This document shows positions 35,941 to 41,288 of a DNA stretch of 41,288 nt, piece after piece. The DNA is from Phycisphaeraceae bacterium. GTDB taxonomy: Bacteria > Planctomycetota > Phycisphaerae > Phycisphaerales > Phycisphaeraceae. Below the pieces are notes generated by a model. It did not search any database. It was not told where the DNA came from and was given only the letters and a program-made list of their open reading frames with translations. The stretch spans positions 1-41,288 of the forward strand of contig JAFIFY010000041.1 in assembly GCA_020831765.1 (NCBI GenBank), given 5' to 3'. Both the position numbers and the translations under genes were made by a program. Positions within the stretch are counted from its first letter, which is position 1; each line of letters begins with the position of its first letter.

Positions 35941-37095
35941 TCACCCTCCTGGAATCAACGTCTCCCGGTGTCCACCGCGATCCGGCGCCCTGGCGTTGGG
36001 CAGATATGCAAAGGAGCTGACCACCGCCTCGCTCATCCTGCGCTCGGTCAGCAGACCCTGGTGCGGCCGCCGACGACATCGCCTGATGAATCGCCACATC
36101 GGCGAACGGCTCAGGGCACCGGCGAGTCCCGGATGCCGTGTGACGATGGAAAGGCGGTCTCCGCCAACCGTTTCGACCTCGGCCAGCATGTTCAGAACAT
36201 TGATGCCCAATCCCAGACCCTGGCAGACCGGATCGATCACCAATCGAGTAACCCGCCGGAAGCCCCGCTTGCCGGGCACCTGCAAGGTGGCGACGAAGCC
36301 GACCGGAACTCGATGCCATCGGACCAGGTAAGCGCGTGCCGATCGGTGCAGCGTTTCATCAAGGAAATGCGCCCAGGCGAAGTTCGACCAGCACCGCCGA
36401 CTGGTTCGCTCAAGCGTCAGCTTGCCGGAGGAGAATCGGTCATCGGCCTCATCGGGCTTCGGGGGCGTCCGGCGCCGGATCGTCCCGTCTCGCCCATCCA
36501 TGATCCAATCCGGAGCAAGCCAACGGGCCAGAGCGCTCCAAGCGCTGATCACAACCAATCGTGGTGTTCGATTGATCTGGGCGCCATCGGCCCGGCGGCG
36601 AACGGTGGCGATTAATCGTTGCCGCATGGTCATGGCCAGGAGTTTCGCCCTTCGTCGATCCATCGTTGAACCAAACTCATCAGCGATCCACAAACCCCGA
36701 CCCTCGATGAACATCGGCAGCAATGAAGCGAGAATCCGCTGGCCGCCACTGAGCCGGTCCGGCGGGCAGAACCACTGCCGTGGTGAACCAAGCCCGCATC
36801 GCATCAAACTCGCCACCCGCTCGGCTTCGGTCAATCCACCGGTGAGATCGAACAGCGATTCAGCCGCATGGGGCGTCGGATCGAGCCATCGCGCTTCGGG
36901 GAACACGGCACGGGCGAGCGTGGTCTTCCCGCAACCGGAAGGTCCGGTGATCAGACCCAGCGTCCACGGCCTTCCCAGCCGCGCCAGGTTCACCGCCCAT
37001 CGCTGCACTCGGGAGGGCAATCCCATGGCTTGCGCCAGCGCCCGGGCCGAAACGCTGCCGGTGATCGGATATGGCTGCTCGACGATCAACTTCAT
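35941..37095 (-). CDS. ABC-type ATPase fused to a GNAT acetyltransferase domain (COG2401-like)
   Basis: 384 aa from the ATG at 37095; GGGAAGG lies ~9 nt upstream. The ABC ATPase half has Walker A GPSGCGKT (51-58), signature LSGGQR (115-120), Walker B LWIADE (135-140) and D-loop STMD. The switch-His position reads VVISAW, with no His. Residues ~225-345 form a GNAT-like fold with motif A, RLVIDPVCQGLGLG (284-297), which binds acetyl-CoA in active members. ABC-ATPase/acetyltransferase fusions are known from archaea and bacteria as COG2401, without a settled function. The product is soluble, and no permease is nearby, so it is not a transporter. It is translationally adjacent to TerL. Confidence 0.82.
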   Translation of the reverse strand: MKLIVEQPYPITGSVSARALAQAMGLPSRVQRWAVNLARLGRPWTLGLITGPSGCGKTTLARAVFPEARWLDPTPHAAESLFDLTGGLTEAERVASLMRCGLGSPRQWFCPPDRLSGGQRILASLLPMFIEGRGLWIADEFGSTMDRRRAKLLAMTMRQRLIATVRRRADGAQINRTPRLVVISAWSALARWLAPDWIMDGRDGTIRRRTPPKPDEADDRFSSGKLTLERTSRRCWSNFAWAHFLDETLHRSARAYLVRWHRVPVGFVATLQVPGKRGFRRVTRLVIDPVCQGLGLGINVLNMLAEVETVGGDRLSIVTRHPGLAGALSRSPMWRFIRRCRRRPHQGLLTERRMSEAVVSSFAYLPNARAPDRGGHRETLIPGG

Positions 37096-37337
37096 GGTCC
37101 AAACCTTCCCGTTCGGCCGCCCCACCCTCGGCCAACGCCGGGGCGCGGCCGATCCCATCCCGGCAACCCGTGGTCCCAAACAAGAATTGCTGAAACGCGG
37201 CATTTACGCGCATCTGAAGATTCCGCTCCGATGATCCAGCGGCGCGCCATCCGGAATCCAGCGATTCGCGCGGGAGCCGGCTCCGGGTCGGTATCGAGTA
37301 GAATCGCGGCGGTTCAACCCGAAAAGGAGATCAAGAC

Positions 37338-38345
37338 TTGGATCACTACGCCCTGGTTGGCTGCGCCCACATTCACACGCCCGGATTCATTGAGAAGCTC
37401 AAACAGCGAACGGACCTGAAGGTAACCCGCGTCTGGGACCCTCGACCGGACCGCGCCGCCCAGCGGGCTAAAGAACTTGACGCCCAGGTCGCACCGGAGC
37501 CGCAAACCATCTGGAAGGATGAATCGATTCGGGCGGTGGTGATCTGTTCCGAGACCAACCTGCACGAAGAACTGGTTCAAGGCGCGGTCCAGGCGGGCAA
37601 ACACCTGTTCGTCGAAAAGCCGTTGGGCTTCGCCGGCAAGGATGCCCTTGCCATGGCCAGGGCGATCGAGAATGCCGGCCTTCTGTTCCAGACCGGTTAT
37701 TTCATGCGATCGTCCGCGAATCACCAGTGGCTCAAGAAGGAAGTGGATCGCGGCAGCTTCGGCATCATCTCCCGGGCCAGGCATTCAAACGCCCACTCCG
37801 GATCGCTGGGCCGATGGTTCGATACCGAATGGCGCTGGATGGCCGATCCGAAGATCGCCGGCTGTGGCGGGTTTGGCGATCTGGGAACCCATTCGCTGGA
37901 TATTCTGATGTGGCTGTTGGGTGATGTGAAAAGCGTGGCCGGGGATGTGAATGTGGTGGTGGACCACTACGACGGCTGCGATGAGTCGGGCGAGGCGCTG
38001 ATCAAATTTGAAAGTGGCGCTTTGGCCAGCGTGGCCGGGGCGTGGGTGGATGTGGCCAACCCGTTCACCTGCATGATCAGCGGCACCCAGGGCTACGCCC
38101 ACATTCACGACGGCAAGCTTTACGCCAAGGGTGAAGCGTTCGATGGCGAGGGCAAGAAACTGTCCATCGTCGAAGACCTGCCGCCGAGCAAGCCCCATGC
38201 GTTCGATCTTTTCCTCGATGCGGTGACCCGCGACGATTCCGAAGCCCGGGCCTTCCTGGTTTCCCCCACCGAAGCGGCGGCGCGCAGCATCGTGATGTCG
38301 GCGATATACGAGTCTTCCCGCGAACGGGGCTGGATCGAAGTGTAA
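37338..38345 (+). CDS. Gfo/Idh/MocA-family oxidoreductase
   Basis: 335 aa. The start is a TTG at 37338 with AAGGAG 8 nt upstream. The Rossmann N-terminus reads ALVGCAHIHTPGF, the family motif EKPLGF is at 93-98, and the C-terminal alpha/beta domain has GGFGDLGTHSLDILMWLLGD, which carries the likely catalytic Asp and His. The family oxidises or reduces sugars and inositols with NAD(P). The cofactor loop lacks the usual GxGxxG spacing and has a His, so cofactor preference is unclear. It is monocistronic and divergent from the ABC-ATPase/GNAT gene. The substrate is unknown. Confidence 0.9.
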   Translation: MDHYALVGCAHIHTPGFIEKLKQRTDLKVTRVWDPRPDRAAQRAKELDAQVAPEPQTIWKDESIRAVVICSETNLHEELVQGAVQAGKHLFVEKPLGFAGKDALAMARAIENAGLLFQTGYFMRSSANHQWLKKEVDRGSFGIISRARHSNAHSGSLGRWFDTEWRWMADPKIAGCGGFGDLGTHSLDILMWLLGDVKSVAGDVNVVVDHYDGCDESGEALIKFESGALASVAGAWVDVANPFTCMISGTQGYAHIHDGKLYAKGEAFDGEGKKLSIVEDLPPSKPHAFDLFLDAVTRDDSEARAFLVSPTEAAARSIVMSAIYESSRERGWIEV

Positions 38346-38360
38346 ACCGTCGGGCGATCG

Positions 38361-39392
38361 CTAACCGGGGCTTTCCGAGCGGAGCGGGCGCTGCATCAAT
38401 CTGCTGATCGCCTCCAGCGGGTCGAGGCCTTCAAAGAGCACTTCGTGGACCGCCTCGGTGATGGGCATCTCGACACGGTGGGTCACGGCGAGCGACCGGA
38501 CCGCCGATGTGGTGGGCACGCCCTCGACCACGCCGGGAATGGCCGCCAGCACATCATCGAGCTTGCGTCCGCGTCCCAGCAGTTCCCCGCAGGTTCGGTT
38601 CCGGCCCGTGGGCGAAAAGCAGGTCGTGGCCAGGTCGCCCACCCCGGTCAGGCCGTAAAAGGTTTCGACCGATGCGCCCATCGCCGCGCCAAGGCGCGTG
38701 ATTTCAGCCAGGCCGCGGGCCAGCAGCGCGCTCTTGGCGTTGTTGCCCGCCTGAAGTCCATCAAGAATGCCCGCCGCGATGGCGATGACGTTCTTCAGCG
38801 CGCCGGCCAGCTCCACGCCCAGCAGATCGGGATTGGTATAGACGCGGAACCAGTGTGTGCTGAACAGCTCCTGGATGCGGACGGCAAAGGCTTCGTTCTC
38901 GCTGGCGGCGCATACCGTCGCGGGCAGGCATCGGGCCAGTTCCTCGGCCACCGATGGTCCACTGAGCGCCGCCAGGGGACGCGGTTTGCCGTCCGGATCA
39001 TCCCGGCCGACTTTGTGCAGGCAGTCGCTGATGATCTGGGTCGGCCGAAGCTGCGTGTCGATCTCGATGCCCTTGGCCACGGACACGATCGGCGTCTGGT
39101 CGGGGATCGATTCACCGATCTTCAACCACACCGCGCGAATGTACTGGGTCGGAATGGCGTTGATCACCAGCCGCGCGTTCTCCAGCGCGCGTTGGGTGTT
39201 GGCGGTGAACACCAGGGAATCGGGCAGCCGATGGCCGGGCAGATAACGCTTGTTCTCCCGGGTCTGGATCAGCGTCTCGACATGCTCGGGGATCGGCCCC
39301 CACACGGTGACGCGGTGGCCTTGCGATTCCAGCAGAAGCGCGCAGACCGTCGCCATCGAGCCGTCGCCAATGATCGTGATCGCTTCGCTCAT
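38361..39392 (-). CDS. gpsA: NAD(P)-dependent glycerol-3-phosphate dehydrogenase
   Basis: 343 aa, usual length. It reduces dihydroxyacetone phosphate to sn-glycerol 3-phosphate, the backbone for phospholipids. The Rossmann loop IIGDGSMAT is near residue 7. SVAKGIE carries Lys107. The conserved segment VELAGALKNVIAIAAGI carries Lys200, and GLTGVGDLATTC lies at ~247. It is the third gene of a probable three-gene minus-strand run, 36 bp after the UDP-glucuronate decarboxylase gene. Confidence 0.95.
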   Translation of the reverse strand: MSEAITIIGDGSMATVCALLLESQGHRVTVWGPIPEHVETLIQTRENKRYLPGHRLPDSLVFTANTQRALENARLVINAIPTQYIRAVWLKIGESIPDQTPIVSVAKGIEIDTQLRPTQIISDCLHKVGRDDPDGKPRPLAALSGPSVAEELARCLPATVCAASENEAFAVRIQELFSTHWFRVYTNPDLLGVELAGALKNVIAIAAGILDGLQAGNNAKSALLARGLAEITRLGAAMGASVETFYGLTGVGDLATTCFSPTGRNRTCGELLGRGRKLDDVLAAIPGVVEGVPTTSAVRSLAVTHRVEMPITEAVHEVLFEGLDPLEAISRLMQRPLRSESPG

Positions 39393-39428
39393 GGGTGGAA
39401 CCTCCCGGGCCTCGGACGCCCGCGTCGT

Positions 39429-40424
39429 CTAAAGCCCTGAACTCTTGTGCGCTGTATGGCTGGTGGGCTTTCGGAAGTGTGAGATATCGATCGATTTGAA
39501 GTATTCGATCGTGCGGGCCAGCCCCTGGCGAAGATCGACCTTGGGCTCCCAGCCCAGTTCCTTCCGGGCCAGCGTGATGTCCGGCCGGCGCTGCGTCGGA
39601 TCGTCGGCCGGCAGGGGCAGTTCGATGAGCTTGCTCCTGGAGCCGGTCATGTCAATCACGGTTTCGGCCAGCTCCCGGATGGTGAACTCGCCGGGATTGC
39701 CGATATTGACCGGCCCGATGAACCGATCCGGGCCGGCCATCATGGCCATCATGCCCTCGACCAGGTCATCGACATAACAGAAACTCCGCGTCTGACTGCC
39801 GTCGCCATAGATCGTCAGCGGCTCATCGGCCAGTGCCTGGATGATGAAATTGCTAACCACCCGCCCATCGTGCGGATGCATGCGCGGGCCATAGGTGTTG
39901 AAGATCCGGACCACGCGGATATTGACCCCGTTCATGCGGTGGTAATCGAAGAAAAGCGTCTCGGCGCAACGCTTGCCCTCGTCATAGCAGGCCCGGACGC
40001 CGATGGGGTTGACATTGCCGCGATAGCTCTCGGGCTGGGGATGCACATCCGGATCACCATAGACCTCGCTCGTGGAAGCCTGAAGCACCTTGGCCCGGAC
40101 GCGCTTGGCCATGCCCAGGACGTTGATCGCGCCCAGGACCGAGGTCTTGATCGTCTTGATCGCGTTGTACTGGTAATGAACCGGCGAGGCCGGGCACGCG
40201 AGGTTGTAAATCTCATCGACCTCCAGCCAGATGGGCTGGGTCACATCATGTCGAATGAACTCAAAATGATCGTGCTGGAAGAGATGGACGATGTTGAGCT
40301 TCTGGCTGGTGAAGAAATTATCCAGACAGACAACATCGTGCCCCTGCTCCAGCAGACGCTCGCAGAGGTGTGAACCGAGGAAGCCGGCGCCGCCGGTGAC
40401 CAGAATGCGTTTACTCTCAGCCAT
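39429..40424 (-). CDS. uxs: UDP-glucuronate decarboxylase (UDP-xylose synthase)
   Basis: 331 aa from the ATG at 40424; AGGG lies 8 nt upstream. It is an extended SDR: cofactor loop [11 protein letters not shown] (10-20), catalytic STSEVYG with Glu120, and Tyr147/Lys151 (YDEGK). [14 protein letters not shown] and [18 protein letters not shown] are specific to UXS enzymes. It converts UDP-glucuronate to UDP-xylose for surface polysaccharides. It lies between a hypothetical gene and gpsA on the same strand. The sugar nucleotide may feed the window's glycosyltransferase or others elsewhere. Confidence 0.93.
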   Translation of the reverse strand: MAESKRILVTGGAGFLGSHLCERLLEQGHDVVCLDNFFTSQKLNIVHLFQHDHFEFIRHDVTQPIWLEVDEIYNLACPASPVHYQYNAIKTIKTSVLGAINVLGMAKRVRAKVLQASTSEVYGDPDVHPQPESYRGNVNPIGVRACYDEGKRCAETLFFDYHRMNGVNIRVVRIFNTYGPRMHPHDGRVVSNFIIQALADEPLTIYGDGSQTRSFCYVDDLVEGMMAMMAGPDRFIGPVNIGNPGEFTIRELAETVIDMTGSRSKLIELPLPADDPTQRRPDITLARKELGWEPKVDLRQGLARTIEYFKSIDISHFRKPTSHTAHKSSGL

Positions 40425-40488
40425 GGATGAATCCCTGCATCGTCCCGGCATGAACCCGCCACGCGGGTTCCAGAACCACCGGCACCGA

Positions 40489-40923
40489 TTAGTCTTCGAT
40501 CGGCTCGAATCTCGTTCCGCGATCAACATCGAAGGCCACCATCCAGCCTTCGGACATGTCACCGGCTTTCTGGCCGGCCGAAAGGCGGAAGGTCATCGGC
40601 AGGCCGCAAAAGACCGTGATGGCGTTGGCCGAAAGGTCCCGGGCCGTGATCCGGCCCTGAACGCGCCGGGGCCGGCCGAAGACCGGCTCCACGAATCGCC
40701 CACCGGTGCGCACCACATCCACCCGCCGCGCCTGCCCGACGATCCGGCCTCGAACCTGACCAAAAGCATCCGGCCGAGCCGGGGCCGCCTCCACAAGGTG
40801 CAGCTTATAATCCGTCCCGGGAACGCCCAGTTCCATCATGGCCGGTCGATCGCCCGACGCCGGAGTCTGGCCCAGCAACTTGCCCACGACCACATCCCCT
40901 TGACTGCTCACACTTTGGCTCAT
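40489..40923 (-). CDS. Hypothetical protein, 144 aa
   Basis: The ATG at 40923 has AAAGG about 9 nt upstream. The protein is soluble, without signal or membrane segments, and rich in beta-strand-like stretches ([40 protein letters not shown]), so a small beta-barrel is likely. It is the first gene of the run hypothetical - uxs - gpsA, 64 bp before uxs. I do not recognise the family. Confidence 0.7.
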   Translation of the reverse strand: MSQSVSSQGDVVVGKLLGQTPASGDRPAMMELGVPGTDYKLHLVEAAPARPDAFGQVRGRIVGQARRVDVVRTGGRFVEPVFGRPRRVQGRITARDLSANAITVFCGLPMTFRLSAGQKAGDMSEGWMVAFDVDRGTRFEPIED

Positions 40924-41187
40924 GATGTTCGACCTTTCCTGTCCGCTTCGGTCCGGCTTCCGGCCCCTGCGACCGACTCACGCGGCGGCATAGCATAACG
41001 GATGCCATCGAACGGACAGACCCATGGCGATCGTCCGCCGTCAACGTGGAACCCGATCGGGGCTGGGGCGTCGAACAAACAGGCTATCATTGTCGAGGGT
41101 TCGCCAATCCCGAGCCGATGACATCGCGCAACACAAGCCATGACAAAGCCTTATCGGCCAATATCCAGCCAATTTGGAGCAACACCA

Positions 41188-41288
41188 ATGTCAACGACTC
41201 ACCTGAATCGAATCACGCGCCCCTTGGCCCTCGGCGGAGTGCTTGCCGCATTCGTGATCGCCGGCGGCTCAGCACCGCTTGCCGCGGA
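41188..41288 (+). CDS. Secreted protein, N-terminus only (cut by window edge)
   Basis: 33 complete codons are visible. The ATG at 41188 has GGAG 8 nt upstream. The translation has a short basic start (STTHLNRITRP) and a hydrophobic core (LALGGVLAAFVIAGGSA), then PLAA, a signal peptide with a likely cleavage site. The function cannot be judged. It is divergent from the hypothetical gene at 40923, with 264 bp between. Confidence 0.7.
   Translation, partial: MSTTHLNRITRPLALGGVLAAFVIAGGSAPLAA

Noticed and set aside
34492-37095. Complete prophage
   Set aside because: Only TerL is phage-like. No integrase, portal, capsid, tail or lysis gene and no attachment-site repeats were seen.
1-41288. CRISPR array, insertion sequence or rRNA operon
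   Set aside because: No spaced direct repeats, transposase, terminal inverted repeats or rRNA sequence were recognised in the window.

Overview
The window is a high-GC bacterial chromosome segment with long intact genes on both strands and no sign of a complete mobile element. A PEP-CTERM protein sits beside a type II prepilin-like protein with an 'ADGH' tail. There are four PQQ-type beta-propeller genes, several long secreted or anchored proteins, and housekeeping genes scattered among accessory ones. This mix best suits a planctomycete-like organism, probably of the Phycisphaerae. That assignment is inferred from gene content and was not tested by a search.

Layout. Positions 1-1079 (minus) hold a truncated PilZ / degenerate receiver / degenerate HPt protein. 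Next come a secreted CIA30-fasciclin protein (minus), mfd (plus) and a convergently overlapping double-VanZ membrane protein (minus). A tRNA-Gln(CUG) lies at 8184-8256, followed by a secreted PQQ-like propeller (minus).

From about 19.0 kb back to 9.97 kb, a tightly packed minus-strand operon encodes, in order of transcription: a Tat-exported NHL-type propeller; a 91-residue Tat protein with four close cysteines; a Tat-exported multi-[4Fe-4S] ferredoxin (NapG-like); a membrane polyferredoxin (NapH/NosR-like); a membrane-anchored PQQ-like propeller; a NuoE-NuoF (HydC-HydB-like) fusion; and a [2Fe-2S]/GltD-like FAD protein without an evident NADPH-binding subdomain. Six of the seven genes are joined by overlapping start and stop codons, and the last follows after 7 nt. 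I read this as an undescribed or little-described NAD(H)-linked transmembrane electron-transfer complex. It is the most interesting system in the window.

Divergent from that operon are a PEP-CTERM protein and a prepilin-like protein. A MacB/LolD-type ABC exporter pair, a glycosyltransferase and a PQQ-like lipoprotein follow on the minus strand. A further PQQ-like protein (plus), a small TPR-like secreted protein (minus), a short orphan promoter-terminator unit, an SDR oxidoreductase and a PpiD/SurA-like anchored protein come next.

At 34.5-37.1 kb (minus) an ABC-ATPase/GNAT fusion (COG2401-like) is followed 3 nt later by an apparently intact phage-type terminase large subunit. No other phage genes are visible, so this is a second candidate unusual system. 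The window ends with a Gfo/Idh/MocA oxidoreductase (plus, TTG start), a minus-strand run of a hypothetical gene, UDP-glucuronate decarboxylase and gpsA, and the first 33 codons of a secreted protein (plus).

All functional statements rest on reading translated sequence and motifs by eye. No database comparison was possible.
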